A stretch of 64,000 nucleotides of DNA from Sphingobacterium corticibacterium (GCF_004208525.1 NZ_SGIT01000007.1:62001-126000), one strand, 5' to 3'. Positions 1-9,583 are shown, numbered from the stretch's first letter. Numbers and translations: made by a program. Notes: generated by a model from the letters alone, not told the origin.

Positions 1-60
1 TTCCTGTGCACCTGCATGCAAAGCGGCAAGTAAAAGTGCCGCGGTTAATAATCTCTTCAT
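1..60 (-). CDS. Secreted protein, N-terminal fragment (runs off the window)
   Basis: Only the first 20 codons of a minus-strand gene lie in the window, starting with ATG at 58-60. They read as a typical Sec signal peptide: Lys-Arg after the Met, a Leu/Ala-rich core, then a likely cleavage after A-G-A before Gln-Glu. The mature protein is outside the window, so its function cannot be told. The gene follows the Fur-like gene on the same strand with about 85 bp between them. That gap holds nothing I can recognise. Confidence 0.55.
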   Translation of the reverse strand, partial: MKRLLTAALLLAALHAGAQE

Positions 61-145
61 TTAGTGTTTTATTTAAATATGATTTCCCGATGATAATGTT
101 CCGTAGCCTCTTTTGTTAAGTTAGACGCAACTATTATTTCGGGGA

Positions 146-424
146 TTATTGATAAGTATTTTTAGATTTCTCCGTGTCTACCAAGAGATAAGATACAAGT
201 CTATGACCTTCGCTTTCACGTTGCAGGATACCACAGAGGGTCATTAATCGTAAGGTACTGTGAATTGTTGACCAAGAAACAGGTCGAGTTTCGCGCAATT
301 CTAACCAAAACGTCTCAACATCTGGAATAAAGCCGGCTTGGCAGATAGCTTTCACAATCCATATCCGCTTCTCGGTCATCACCAGACCACGTTCTTTTAA
401 TGCTTCAATAATATCCGCTTCCAT
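146..424 (-). CDS. Short Fur-like winged-helix protein (DNA-binding domain only)
   Basis: This 92-residue protein resembles the N-terminal DNA-binding half of ferric uptake regulators. It starts with a helix of the type 'LKERGLVMTEKR', then 'IWIVKAI', then a recognition-helix region 'SWSTIHSTLRLMTLCGIL' that matches the Fur pattern 'ATVYRxLxxLxxxGIV'. Normal Fur proteins are about 130-150 residues. The C-terminal dimerisation and metal-binding part, with its His/Cys-rich motifs, is absent, so metal sensing by the usual sites is unlikely. It lies just downstream of an iron-uptake operon on the same strand (81-bp gap), which fits an accessory regulatory role. The fold assignment is by pattern recognition only. 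It could also be another small winged-helix protein. Confidence 0.6.
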   Translation of the reverse strand: MEADIIEALKERGLVMTEKRIWIVKAICQAGFIPDVETFWLELRETRPVSWSTIHSTLRLMTLCGILQRESEGHRLVSYLLVDTEKSKNTYQ

Positions 425-505
425 AATTTTTGTATGTCAGGTAATACTTATGGACGTCAAAGGAGCTATTATAGTCTCTTTGAGGTTTGTCCACATTAGG
501 TAGCC

Positions 506-1531
506 TTATAAACTAATCCGAGAGATGATATCTCCGTTTGGATCATTGGACGGCTTTGGCTTTTCTCCTTGTTTAGGACGACCGGCACCGTTGGCTTTGT
601 GGCTCGTATACGCCACACCATTTTGGTCAACAACGATGGTATTCGGTAACGATCCGGCTTCAAGATTAGCTTTCACACTGTAATCTTTGGCATCAATGAT
701 TGTCACCGTCTGCGCACCGCGATTGGCAACATAGATGATATCATTGGCCGGTGAATAGCGGATGCCCAAAGCGCCTTTGCCTGTCTCGACAGATTTAACG
801 ACTTCACCAGTGTTGGCATCCAATACAGAAACCGAGCCCGATCCCGTATGGGCTATGTACAAGCGGTTACGTTTTGCATCAAAATCCAGATTGATTGCCT
901 TTTCACCTCCCGAAGGGAAGCTATCTATCACATTCTTTGTCTTTAGGTCGATAGCTACGATATTGCTCGTCTTGAAGTTGATGGCAAAAAGTTTACTGTT
1001 CTTGCCGTCTAAGGCAAGTCCGGTCACTGACGGGCCTGCTCCATTAATTTGTTGGATGTGTTTATTGGTTTTTCCATCGATCTCCCATATACCGCCACCA
1101 ACATCCGAAACATATACCTTATTGTTTGCCTCGTCGACAACTACTTCACGGGTGTGGCCTTTTTCCTGACCATTGGTAATCGTAGCCAGGGTTTTGCCGG
1201 TTTTAATGTCTACCGCTATTACCGAACCGGCGCGTGTAGCCGTGCCGTATAATGTCTGTGTTTTTTGGTTAATCCCTAATCCAAAAGCACCGGTTTCCAA
1301 TACAATGGAATCCTTAACCTGCAGTGTTTTACCATCCAAAGCATAGATGGTAGGCTTCTCGGCATTACCACGTGTGGTGGTTACATAGACCAGACCGTTT
1401 TTATGGTTATAGACCAGTTCGTAGACACCATCACCAATCTTACTTGATTTGGTAGCGATTTGGGCTGCACCATTTTGTGTAAGTCCTGCTACAAGAATAC
1501 AGGCAGCCGTTATTTTTAATGTTTTTTTCAT
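506..1531 (-). CDS. YncE-like secreted beta-propeller protein (YVTN repeats)
   Basis: The 341-residue product has a Sec signal peptide ending near A-A-Q at about residue 24. It is followed by repeated blades of the form 'NxVYVxxxxxxxVxVIDxxTxxVxxxIxxG', for example 'KTLATITNG', 'NRLYIAHTGSGSVSVLDANTGEVVKSV' split over blades, and 'IIYVANRGAQTVTIID'. These are YVTN/YncE-type propeller repeats. In E. coli YncE is a periplasmic propeller induced under iron limitation, and homologues often sit beside TonB-dependent receptors. Here it is the last clear member of a four-gene minus-strand operon with a receptor, a DUF4374 protein and a binding protein, so a periplasmic role in iron or siderophore handling is inferred. 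No catalytic residues are evident. Confidence 0.8.
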   Translation of the reverse strand: MKKTLKITAACILVAGLTQNGAAQIATKSSKIGDGVYELVYNHKNGLVYVTTTRGNAEKPTIYALDGKTLQVKDSIVLETGAFGLGINQKTQTLYGTATRAGSVIAVDIKTGKTLATITNGQEKGHTREVVVDEANNKVYVSDVGGGIWEIDGKTNKHIQQINGAGPSVTGLALDGKNSKLFAINFKTSNIVAIDLKTKNVIDSFPSGGEKAINLDFDAKRNRLYIAHTGSGSVSVLDANTGEVVKSVETGKGALGIRYSPANDIIYVANRGAQTVTIIDAKDYSVKANLEAGSLPNTIVVDQNGVAYTSHKANGAGRPKQGEKPKPSNDPNGDIISRISL

Positions 1532-1582
1532 GATTTTCTATTTTTTCTACCGGCATATAATGCCATCGGTATCTGTCTTTTT

Positions 1583-2557
1583 TTAAAATTTAATACCGTA
1601 AAGTTTTTCGCCTATATCCGTGATCTTTTTATTGACCGAAAGAAGTCCGCTGCCGGACAGGTACCATATGGAACCCGGCAATAAGAATACTTTGTTGTTT
1701 TTATAGGCTTTTGTCTTTTTAACGTCGTCATTCAGCAAGTCCGTCCATACAGGCATTTCGCCTTTTATCCCCGTAGCACGGTCAAAAACGAACAGGTAAT
1801 CCGGATTGATACTTTCCAATGATGGCGCTTGTACACGTTGTCTCTGTGTCTGCTCGCCCTGTTGTGGTGCAGATTCTCTTTCCGGGGCTGGTTCAGGGGT
1901 ATAAGCCGGCTTTAGATCCAGCACATCGTAGGCAAAACCGAAACGGGAGTTGGGGCCGCTTGGATTGAAGCGACCATTTATGTGCATGGCCACAACCGTT
2001 TTCTTAGGATCAGCTTTTGCCTTTGCTTTCACTAAATCCTTTTTCTTACGCAAGGCAGCCAGTTTTTCCCCGGCAAGCTTTTCCTTTTCAAAAATAGACG
2101 CTATCGAGCGGACGTTAGCCTCGAATGTCGACCAGAAATTTTCTGTTTCCGTTCCAAATAACAGTGTAGGCGCTATCATTGCCAGGGAATCGTGCTGCGC
2201 ACGCTGCCTGTTGGACGTAATAATCAGATCAGGTTTCAGCTGTGCTACAGTAGCGATATTTGCTTTCGGTACATTACCCGCCACGGTATATTTGGTAGCA
2301 TCGCCATATTCGGGCATAAACTGCTTCACATTGGCCAGAACACCCACAACAGGGATACCCAACTCGTAGCAAGTCTCCAAGCTCCCCAGATCCAACACGA
2401 CAACACGTTTTGGGTTTTTCTTTACCTGTACATCGCCGGTCGGTTGCTTGATGGTAACAACGTTATTTGACTGTGCCTGGATACCTTTAACCGATAGCAG
2501 TGCCAAAACAACGAGCAGAAGGCTTGTTGCTTTGAATAATATGTTGCTTTTGTTCAT
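1583..2557 (-). CDS. Siderophore/iron ABC-type substrate-binding protein (FatB/CeuE-like)
   Basis: This 324-residue protein has a signal peptide ending near 'IQAQ'. The mature part begins with the class III binding-protein pattern: 'QPTGDVQVKKNPKRVVVLDLGSLETC' split across a strand-turn-helix, then 'GIPVVGV', then 'LKPDLIITSNRQ'. This is the periplasmic-binding (TroA-like) fold used for ferric siderophores, closest in style to FatB/CeuE. No permease or ATPase gene is adjacent, so the protein may pass its ligand to a transporter encoded elsewhere. A proline/glutamine-rich stretch near residues 225-245 looks like a lineage-specific loop. It follows the DUF4374 gene after 18 bp and is clearly co-transcribed. 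The siderophore specificity cannot be read from the sequence. Confidence 0.85.
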   Translation of the reverse strand: MNKSNILFKATSLLLVVLALLSVKGIQAQSNNVVTIKQPTGDVQVKKNPKRVVVLDLGSLETCYELGIPVVGVLANVKQFMPEYGDATKYTVAGNVPKANIATVAQLKPDLIITSNRQRAQHDSLAMIAPTLLFGTETENFWSTFEANVRSIASIFEKEKLAGEKLAALRKKKDLVKAKAKADPKKTVVAMHINGRFNPSGPNSRFGFAYDVLDLKPAYTPEPAPERESAPQQGEQTQRQRVQAPSLESINPDYLFVFDRATGIKGEMPVWTDLLNDDVKKTKAYKNNKVFLLPGSIWYLSGSGLLSVNKKITDIGEKLYGIKF

Positions 2558-2575
2558 TAGCAGATTACTATTACA

Positions 2576-3853
2576 TTAATTATCTTGAGGCGTCAAATAT
2601 GCCACTCTCGGGATAGATGTAGCGCCACCTTTCACCACGATACCCGCTTTTCCAACACCTGTTTTTCCGTCGATGACATATACGGTAGGATCCTCATCAG
2701 GTGTTGTAATACCAATATATATTTTACCATTATGGATATATGGCCAACCTGCATTTGTAATCTCGTCTTTTGCAGGAATACCGGTCACCCAAGTGAAAGA
2801 CTGAGTAGACATTTTGACGATGGCATATTGGGTTGCAGGGCTTTGGGATCCCGGTGCGCCTGTTTCGTTATACATCTCCAACAAAAAGTAGTCTTCGGAA
2901 ATAGGGAATACTTTACGGAAACGGTGGCCACCTGACTTGGTCTCGATATCAAAGTAGTAGTCCGCATCAAAGTTGTTTGCACCACTATTTATCTTTAATG
3001 CCCCAGCCTTCTTCGTGGTTGCTGCACTGTACGAACCGGAGAAGACATACGTGTTCCCGTTGTTATCATTTCCAATCATGCCATAACGGGCACTTCTCAT
3101 TTGGCCTGCCGAATAGCTTAGGCGATTATCGGTATAGAAATTCTTTACGACCATATTATCGGAATTAGCATCAAAGCCCACCTTAGCCACATAGACCATG
3201 TTAGGATCGCCATCCGTCAAGATTACTCCGGTGAAAAACTCATTGTTTCCGGCATCTACTACACCAACAAAGGAAGCCTCCAAGCCTGTCCCCTGAAAAT
3301 TTTCGGATTCCAGATATTTTTGAAGCACAACGTTGTTGTTTTCAAAATCTATAAAATTGAATTTTCCAGCTTTTTTATCATTTGCCAAGGTTACCGTACG
3401 TCCGGCACCCACCACGTATCTGTCGGTAGACCCTACTGTGGTAAAGCCGTCCACGATTAGGATGTCTCCACCTGTACGCTGTAATTTTCCTTCTGCGCTC
3501 AGTTCAAATCCTGTGGCTGAGTAATCATTGCCCTGACCGTACAAAAAGCCAAAAGCTGCGTTGGTTCCACTTTCCGCCCAATGGGTAAAGGTATTTGCTT
3601 GGATGATTCCGTTGTCCACAATGGTGGTCTCACCACTTTCTACATCGCCTACCTGAAGAAAATAGGTCGTACCCTGTCCGGTACCGCCACTACCACCGCT
3701 ACCGCCACTCAATGCCGCGGCAATCATAAACTGCGGGTCACCAGTGACATTGTTATCGCCACCGGGACCATCATTTTTTGAGCAAGAAGCCGTTGCCAAG
3801 AGCAAAAGGACTGCTCCCCATGGTCTCAATTTACTTACTGTTGAATTTTTCAT
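2576..3853 (-). CDS. DUF4374 lipoprotein of an iron-uptake operon
   Basis: The 425-residue product is a lipoprotein: 'LLLLATASC' gives a lipobox with the acylated Cys near residue 25. A flexible Gly/Ser run ('GGSGGSGGTG') follows at about residues 50-60. The rest consists of propeller-like segments such as 'RYVVGAGRTVTLAN' and 'KIYIGITTPDEDPTVYVIDGKTG'. This layout matches DUF4374 proteins of Bacteroidota, which are nearly always encoded next to a TonB-dependent receptor. The gene lies between the receptor (35-bp gap) and the binding protein (18-bp gap). A surface or periplasmic helper role in metal-chelate uptake is inferred from context. The biochemical function of the family is not established to my knowledge. 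Confidence 0.8.
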   Translation of the reverse strand: MKNSTVSKLRPWGAVLLLLATASCSKNDGPGGDNNVTGDPQFMIAAALSGGSGGSGGTGQGTTYFLQVGDVESGETTIVDNGIIQANTFTHWAESGTNAAFGFLYGQGNDYSATGFELSAEGKLQRTGGDILIVDGFTTVGSTDRYVVGAGRTVTLANDKKAGKFNFIDFENNNVVLQKYLESENFQGTGLEASFVGVVDAGNNEFFTGVILTDGDPNMVYVAKVGFDANSDNMVVKNFYTDNRLSYSAGQMRSARYGMIGNDNNGNTYVFSGSYSAATTKKAGALKINSGANNFDADYYFDIETKSGGHRFRKVFPISEDYFLLEMYNETGAPGSQSPATQYAIVKMSTQSFTWVTGIPAKDEITNAGWPYIHNGKIYIGITTPDEDPTVYVIDGKTGVGKAGIVVKGGATSIPRVAYLTPQDN

Positions 3854-3887
3854 TTTATATCTATTTTTAATATGTAATGATGAATTG

Positions 3888-6275
3888 TTATTTGTTCCTT
3901 TTCATAAAGAAGTATCTAAACTTCACATTAAAATTTCTACCCATTTTTTCTAACGCATAGTTGTCATATAACAGAACATTAGTGATATTCCTACCCTCGA
4001 GGGTAACATTATACTTACCGCCATCCATGATATAGGTGAGTATCACATCGTGTGATAGTTGTCTTGGGATGAGTGGCTTGTTTTCTGCGCCCAAACCTTC
4101 GGGACTTTGAGAAAATTCTTCCACAAAATTTAGCGTGTAGCCTACGTTTAAAGTATTACCTTTTTTAAAGAGGTCATGGAAATAATAGGCAGCATCCATA
4201 TTACCGTAGAAATAAGGCACATTGGGCAACCTTTTGTTGTAGGTGCCGCTCAATGCCGTGCCGTTTGCGCCTCTGTACTTCTCTTTGTCCCGAAGATCCA
4301 TCCAAGTAATCGTTCCGCCTATCATGGCCTTATTCTGATAGTAATATCTCACTTCGGTATCCAGCCCGATGTTGCGCGCTTTACCGTGATTAGAATTATA
4401 AGCTAGCCCATATCTGTCTTCAATGGTTCGGATAATATAATCTATTACATGTCTATAATAAGCATTGACATCTACATAGATCGTATTACTGGCATCCAGT
4501 TCTTTATTCAGTACGGCCCCGAGGTTGAAATTGTAAGAAGTTTCTGGTTTTAGGGAAATATTACCTGTTTCAAATAGTTCATCCCCAAAAAGTTCACGGT
4601 CTGTCGGCAATCTCAATGCCTTTTCAAGAGACGTTTTTAACTGTATATCCTTTAAAAAATAAGTTGTAGCCACGCCGTAACCCCAAGCAGGATACGTCAC
4701 ACGCTGTTGGTCGTACACCTCTTCTGCATTGCTTTCCGAGATATCCCGTGGTCCTTTGGATATGGTCAAGTATTGCTTTACAAACGTGTTGACGTTCCAG
4801 TTTCGGTTATGATTATAGCGGTGTGAAATGCCCAATACGTTCTTAATATTAACCCGGTCGATGAGTTCGCTTGCTGTCAGATCTTCAGAATTGTCCATGT
4901 TGGGTCTCCGCACAAAATAAGTATAGACATCATTGACAGAGATAGAATGCTTTGGACTGATCTGATAACCGATATTGGCGTTCCCGGAAGCATTTCTGTT
5001 AATGAATTGTGATAAGTTGTTGTTGGAAAAGCGAAACTCGCCTCTCCGGGCAGTTTGGAAACGTTCTCCATACCAGTTGTATCTATAGGTAGAAGTATCT
5101 GTTGTAACATTGTTATTTGCGTTGTAATTACCCGAAAGTCTTACACTTAATCCTTCCACAATAAGATTTCGCTTGTCATAAGAAAAGGACGGCTGAAAAG
5201 TAGTGGCGTGACTTGTCACTTCACCGAAGGAAGAGAAGAAGTTATTGGCATTCTGTATGCCTTTGTCTACTTGCCCTACAGTAAGATTTAAATACGCCCT
5301 GTCCGCCCAGGGTTTCCCCACAAAACCGACGCGACCGACAAGGCTATAGTTTTTATACTGATCGTTGAAACGTCTTACCTTCACAAGGTCTATAGACTGT
5401 GCTCCAGTTTCATAATCCACTATTCGTGCGTGTACAGGATAGTCGTTGTTCGAATAATTATATACCGCATTGACTTGTGCAGAGAAACCTGATTTTGCAG
5501 TGTAGTTCAAGTTGACGTTCGCACGATGGGTATTGTAGGATCCGTAAGAATAGGAAGCGTCCACGGAAGTATTGGCGCGTTGATTTGTCACAATGTTGAT
5601 GACACCGCCCAATGCATCGGCACCAAACTCGATAGGAACGACACCTTTGTAAACTTCAATGCGCTCGGCCATCGTGACAGGGATGTTGTTTAGTTGAAAT
5701 GCCGATCCAAAACCCTGCATGGGCAGACCGTCCATAAAAACTTTCACGTGTCTACCAGTAAATCCATTTAACGATATCGCCATATCTGATCCTACACCAC
5801 CCGTTTCACGGATACGCACGCCCGAAGCTTTATTTAGCATGTGTCCGAGATCTAATGTGGTATTGTATTGTGATTTGGCATCTAAAGCCACAACGTTGAA
5901 CGGCGATTCCCGCACTTCCTGAATAGCCGATTTACCATCCACAACCACCTGGTCAATGGTCGTATTGGGATCTACCCGAAGGCGAAACTGTAAACGTCTG
6001 CTCTCCCCTCTGGTCATCGTCACAACCTCGGTATGTGCCAGATAACCGGTTGCCGAACCGGTAACGTTATATGAACCTGGGGACACAACCAGTATGTAGT
6101 GCCCATCTTTGTCCGTCTCGGTACTATAAGCGGTATTATTTATATAGACGGTAACCCCAGGTAATCCTTTTCCTTCGCTGTCCCTGACATATCCGATTAT
6201 TTTTCCCGCATCTCTATGCTGTGCGACAACCTGCAAAGTGATGAATAGAATAAATAAGAGTATAAGTTTCTTCAT
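3888..6275 (-). CDS. TonB-dependent outer-membrane receptor, probable siderophore uptake
   Basis: This 795-residue protein begins with a signal peptide ending near 'VVAQ'. A CarboxypepD_reg-like beta-sandwich follows at about residues 25-105 ('GYVRDSEGKGLPGVTVYI'). The plug domain is at about residues 125-235, with the classic 'ERIEVYKGVVPIEFGADALGG' split around the 'VYKG' turn. The rest is a 22-strand-type barrel rich in alternating aromatic residues. It is the first gene of an operon with DUF4374, a siderophore-type binding protein and a YncE-like protein, and a PchR-like activator is divergent. Together this points to ferric-siderophore import. The C-terminus extends a few Lys/Arg/Asn residues past the usual terminal aromatic residue. 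It is not a SusC, because no SusD partner is present and the length is short. Confidence 0.88.
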   Translation of the reverse strand: MKKLILLFILFITLQVVAQHRDAGKIIGYVRDSEGKGLPGVTVYINNTAYSTETDKDGHYILVVSPGSYNVTGSATGYLAHTEVVTMTRGESRRLQFRLRVDPNTTIDQVVVDGKSAIQEVRESPFNVVALDAKSQYNTTLDLGHMLNKASGVRIRETGGVGSDMAISLNGFTGRHVKVFMDGLPMQGFGSAFQLNNIPVTMAERIEVYKGVVPIEFGADALGGVINIVTNQRANTSVDASYSYGSYNTHRANVNLNYTAKSGFSAQVNAVYNYSNNDYPVHARIVDYETGAQSIDLVKVRRFNDQYKNYSLVGRVGFVGKPWADRAYLNLTVGQVDKGIQNANNFFSSFGEVTSHATTFQPSFSYDKRNLIVEGLSVRLSGNYNANNNVTTDTSTYRYNWYGERFQTARRGEFRFSNNNLSQFINRNASGNANIGYQISPKHSISVNDVYTYFVRRPNMDNSEDLTASELIDRVNIKNVLGISHRYNHNRNWNVNTFVKQYLTISKGPRDISESNAEEVYDQQRVTYPAWGYGVATTYFLKDIQLKTSLEKALRLPTDRELFGDELFETGNISLKPETSYNFNLGAVLNKELDASNTIYVDVNAYYRHVIDYIIRTIEDRYGLAYNSNHGKARNIGLDTEVRYYYQNKAMIGGTITWMDLRDKEKYRGANGTALSGTYNKRLPNVPYFYGNMDAAYYFHDLFKKGNTLNVGYTLNFVEEFSQSPEGLGAENKPLIPRQLSHDVILTYIMDGGKYNVTLEGRNITNVLLYDNYALEKMGRNFNVKFRYFFMKRNK

Positions 6276-6358
6276 TTTTAATAACTGACCTAATTGATTT
6301 GTGATGCTTTAACTATTTGTTTTATTTAGATTAATTTTAAACTAACTTTAAATTGTGG

Positions 6359-6366
6359 CAAATGTA
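6359..6366 (-). promoter_or_regulatory. Candidate -7 box for the siderophore operon
   Basis: Read on the minus strand the bases are TACATTTG, a full match to the Bacteroidota -7 consensus TAnnTTTG. It lies 83 bp upstream of the receptor ATG. A clear -33 TTTG partner is not visible at the usual distance, where only TGTG occurs. That would fit a promoter needing an activator such as the divergent AraC-type protein. The 254-bp intergenic stretch 6276-6529 otherwise holds only AT-rich sequence. Confidence 0.4.
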
Positions 6367-6529
6367 GAAAACGCGGACATCTCACATGTAACGTAAACCG
6401 GATTTTTGATACTGTTTTTGGGATTATCGTAAACTTTTCGACCAAAGGTAAATCAGCATCGACGAAATCCTTTTTGAGGCGATATAAACCATGCAACTTT
6501 GCACTGTTTAGAATGGTTAAAAATAATAG

Positions 6530-7552
6530 GTGGTGAAAAACGAGTCTGATATAAGAGTCTCTTTGTGGGAGGGCTATGCAAAATCTTTGCTGGAAATAGG
6601 AGTTCCTACTGAATATGCTGAAAGTGACATTTTGAATTATGAGCAACAGGACATCCATGGAGAGTGTGGAAATATCCATGTAAAGAAATGGTCGATGCCA
6701 GGTCTTTGTATTTTATGGCAGGAAATAGAAATGCTCAAGGACAATAGCTGTACTATTTTAGATATTAGAGAGCCTCATATAGCCATTGCCTGCTTTGGCA
6801 GTGACGGAAATCGGGATTTAGGAGATGAATCGATGTTGGGAAAACAACTTCCCGGAACATTGGAGCTTCATAATGCAGATAGGACTTTGATCCGGACATA
6901 TCCAATGGAAAATGGTAAAAATAAGCAACTATCAATTATCTTGTCAAGACCTTTTTTGTCAAAGTTATTGTATGGAGAATACTGGTTCAAGAATCATAGT
7001 TGGCGAGATACGCTTCTTACAGATAAGGAAGGTTTTTATCAATATTTTATGGAGTTACCTCTACAGCATATTCTAAATGCTTTATGGAATGAGGATATTT
7101 TTGCACCATTAAAAAGATACTATTTCGAGATCAAGTTAAAGGAACTGTTTTTTATGCTGCACCTGCAGTCTGAAATATCCGATCTTGGTTCGGAGGTTCC
7201 GGTTGATATTCGGTCGAAACTGGTTGATGCAAAGGCATATTTACTTACGAACTACCATAAGGCACCTACGATAAAACAGTTGTCAAGAATAATAGGACTC
7301 AATGAGTTTAAATTGAAACACTTTTTTAAAATCATGTATGGTATGACCATAAAATCTTATGTGATCACTTTGCGGATGGAACAGGCGAAAAATCTCCTGT
7401 GGAATGGTTACGGCGTAAATGAAGTGGCCGGCCAACTAGGCTATAAGAATGTGTCTCACTTTATTTTGATTTTCAAAAGAACGTTTGGCGAAACACCCCG
7501 GCAAATGATACCGGAATCAAAAAAACACAGAAATCAGTCATTAACGATTTGA
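6530..7552 (+). CDS. AraC-family transcriptional regulator, PchR-like
   Basis: The 340-residue protein ends in a double helix-turn-helix domain at about residues 235-335: 'APTIKQLSRIIGLNEFKLKHFFK' spans the first HTH and 'GVNEVAGQLGYKNVSHFILIFKRTFGETPRQM' the second. Its N-terminal 230 residues carry no recognisable cupin but resemble PchR-type regulators, which respond to siderophores. The gene is divergent from the siderophore receptor operon, the usual place for its activator. The start is a GTG at 6530 or 6533. The first in-frame ATG is much later and would cut into the conserved N-terminal region. The role as activator of the divergent operon is inferred from position. Confidence 0.82.
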   Translation: MVKNESDIRVSLWEGYAKSLLEIGVPTEYAESDILNYEQQDIHGECGNIHVKKWSMPGLCILWQEIEMLKDNSCTILDIREPHIAIACFGSDGNRDLGDESMLGKQLPGTLELHNADRTLIRTYPMENGKNKQLSIILSRPFLSKLLYGEYWFKNHSWRDTLLTDKEGFYQYFMELPLQHILNALWNEDIFAPLKRYYFEIKLKELFFMLHLQSEISDLGSEVPVDIRSKLVDAKAYLLTNYHKAPTIKQLSRIIGLNEFKLKHFFKIMYGMTIKSYVITLRMEQAKNLLWNGYGVNEVAGQLGYKNVSHFILIFKRTFGETPRQMIPESKKHRNQSLTI

Positions 7553-7617
7553 TATGCTTCGTCATTTTTCCTCGAATCTGTCCGTCAATATGCGTCCACA
7601 GGCGCAGAAGGATACGC

Positions 7618-8349
7618 TTATTTGATCAACCCGGAGAAAACCGGATGTAGAGAATCTTTGTACTGTTTTCCAATAGTTATTTCCAGACCATCTATCCAGA
7701 GGCTGTTGGTCGCTAAAGAAGTGACAGCATCTAATGCCACAATATAGGACTTCTGCACGCGGCGAAATCTGTCCTGTGGCAATTTTTCGGATAAAGATTT
7801 CAATGTAGCGAGCGCAACGATACTTTTTTCGGAAGATTTAAGATGGATTTTTATATAATCTTTCAGTCCTTCTATATATTTAATCTCTTCCCACGGTACC
7901 CTAATTTGTTGATATCCCGACCGGACAAAGAGCGCATCCTCTTGTAAAAGTTCTGGGGCATGAAAGTCTGGTAAGGATTTAAAATACTTTATTGCCTTAT
8001 CAACGGAGAGCAGGAAGTCTTCGTATTCGAACGGTTTTAATAGATAATCTAGCGCCTCCACTTGATAGCTTTCCATAGCAAATTGGTTGTAGGCTGTTGT
8101 AAAAATAATTTTAGGGCTGAATGGTCTGTCCATCTTTTTTAATGCGCGGGCTACTTCGATTCCGTTAATACCGGGCATGTGGATGTCAAGAAACAATAGA
8201 TGGAAGTCAAGTTCTGTAACTTTTGCTATAATGCCCGAAGATGTATCGTAGGACTGTAATAAATTTAACACCGGAGTTCTTTCGACAAAAGAAGTGATCA
8301 ACCCCAAAGCAGGTGGTTCATCATCAATGGCAATGCAGTTCAGTATCAT
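7618..8349 (-). CDS. LytTR-family response regulator
   Basis: The 243-residue protein has an N-terminal receiver domain with acidic pocket 'AIDDE' and phospho-acceptor Asp55 in 'LLFLDIHMPG', followed by 'TTAYNQFA' and 'LLKPF' with the conserved Lys. From about residue 140 comes a LytTR DNA-binding domain ('LFVRSGYQQIRVPWEEIKYIEGLKDYIKIHL' in pieces, and 'FRRVQKSYIVAL'). Its 5' end overlaps the 3' end of the sensor-kinase gene by 4 bp (ATGA type), so the two are translationally coupled partners. The pair stands between the iron locus and the PUL. Its target genes cannot be told from position. Confidence 0.92.
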   Translation of the reverse strand: MILNCIAIDDEPPALGLITSFVERTPVLNLLQSYDTSSGIIAKVTELDFHLLFLDIHMPGINGIEVARALKKMDRPFSPKIIFTTAYNQFAMESYQVEALDYLLKPFEYEDFLLSVDKAIKYFKSLPDFHAPELLQEDALFVRSGYQQIRVPWEEIKYIEGLKDYIKIHLKSSEKSIVALATLKSLSEKLPQDRFRRVQKSYIVALDAVTSLATNSLWIDGLEITIGKQYKDSLHPVFSGLIK

Positions 8350-9404
8350 GTCAGTTGTAAGATTAACTTTAGTTCAAACTCATTATTATCCGTGTCTATC
8401 GTAGTTGATAGCTGATGACGGCCGGGATATAGCAGCTCTAACCTTCTTTGCGCGTTTTGCAACCCTATTCCTCTGGAATTCCCATCTTCCAAAGATCCCG
8501 CTGTCGCGACGATCTTGTTTCTTGTCATAAGCGATAAAGTAGTTTCAGTCTGCTCGATAGCAATCAACATATTCCCTTTGGCTTCGGTATCTACGCCGTG
8601 CTTAAACACATTTTCGATGTAGCAAATCAATATCATTGGCGCGATGGGCATGTCTTTGACCGTTTTCGGTAAATGTAGCGCTACATTTATCTGTTCGTTC
8701 AATCTCGACCGCATGATATTGACATAATCTTTGATAAAAGCCAGTTCTTTTACTAAGGTAGTCTCTGCCCGCTGTACTTCGTATAATTGATACCTTAACA
8801 GTCGTGACATCCGCGCAAGTACGCTACGGGATGCTTCTTCATCAACAAAGCTGAGCGCATAAATGGTATTGAGCGTATTGAAAAGGAAATGTGGATGAAT
8901 TTGTGCCCGTAGTGTAGATAGTTCAGACTGTATCTTCTCCCTTTCGAGCGTTGCAAGCCTAGTACTGTCTGCGCTCCATTTGCGCATGATAGACAGCAGC
9001 GTACTTATTCCGAGCACGATCAGTGTTGTCCATGTGGCAAATCGATCTAAGTATAACTTGTTCCATATCGATGGAATATTCAAAAATGGTATCTTATTAT
9101 GCAAGTCAAGAAATCGCGATACGAAAGCCATAAAAAAAGATGCACTTAATAAGAATAGAATAATACTTATGGTAAAAAGCAGATATCGCTTCTTTATAAG
9201 AAACTTTGGCACCACGTAATAAGCGTTGAAATAATAGGCAATAAGGATAACACAAAAGTGTACAATCTGCTTGGTTATGAATTCCGGCGGATAAGATATT
9301 TCTTTTCGAACAGCGTGGGGATACCCCAGCAAAATAAAAGCAAGTAACGTCCAGATTAAAACATGTAATAAAAATTTGGTGTATCTATATCTGTTTATAT
9401 CCAT
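8346..9404 (-). CDS. LytS/YehU-type sensor histidine kinase
   Basis: This 352-residue membrane kinase has four hydrophobic segments at about residues 12-30, 46-64, 76-98 and 122-142, with no large periplasmic domain. A short coiled coil follows, then the His_kinase box 'QIHPHFLFNTLNTIY' with phospho-acceptor His172. The degenerate ATPase has 'YIENVFKHGVD' as N box and 'GIGLQNAQRRLELLYPG' as G box. This is the 5TM-LytS/YehU class that pairs with LytTR regulators, and the cognate regulator overlaps its 3' end. The signal is unknown; the small sensor part suggests a membrane-derived or quorum-like cue. Confidence 0.92.
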   Translation of the reverse strand: MDINRYRYTKFLLHVLIWTLLAFILLGYPHAVRKEISYPPEFITKQIVHFCVILIAYYFNAYYVVPKFLIKKRYLLFTISIILFLLSASFFMAFVSRFLDLHNKIPFLNIPSIWNKLYLDRFATWTTLIVLGISTLLSIMRKWSADSTRLATLEREKIQSELSTLRAQIHPHFLFNTLNTIYALSFVDEEASRSVLARMSRLLRYQLYEVQRAETTLVKELAFIKDYVNIMRSRLNEQINVALHLPKTVKDMPIAPMILICYIENVFKHGVDTEAKGNMLIAIEQTETTLSLMTRNKIVATAGSLEDGNSRGIGLQNAQRRLELLYPGRHQLSTTIDTDNNEFELKLILQLT

Positions 9405-9583
9405 CTCAGCACATGCATATACCTATTCCTATAATTTAAAACCATTCCAATCTAGGGAAAAAGTAAGATAGAAAAAAAAGCTAATCAATAAAAATTACAG
9501 ATTTTTTATTGTCATGATTTATCTATTAGGAAGAGGGATTTTGATGCAGATTTTTTTTAGTCTCTGTAATAAAATGTTATTTT

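Noticed and set aside
762..1252. Plus-strand ORFs inside the YncE-like gene and many similar antisense ORFs across the window
   Set aside because: They mirror the codon structure of the real genes, lack family features and have no own ribosome-binding or promoter signals.
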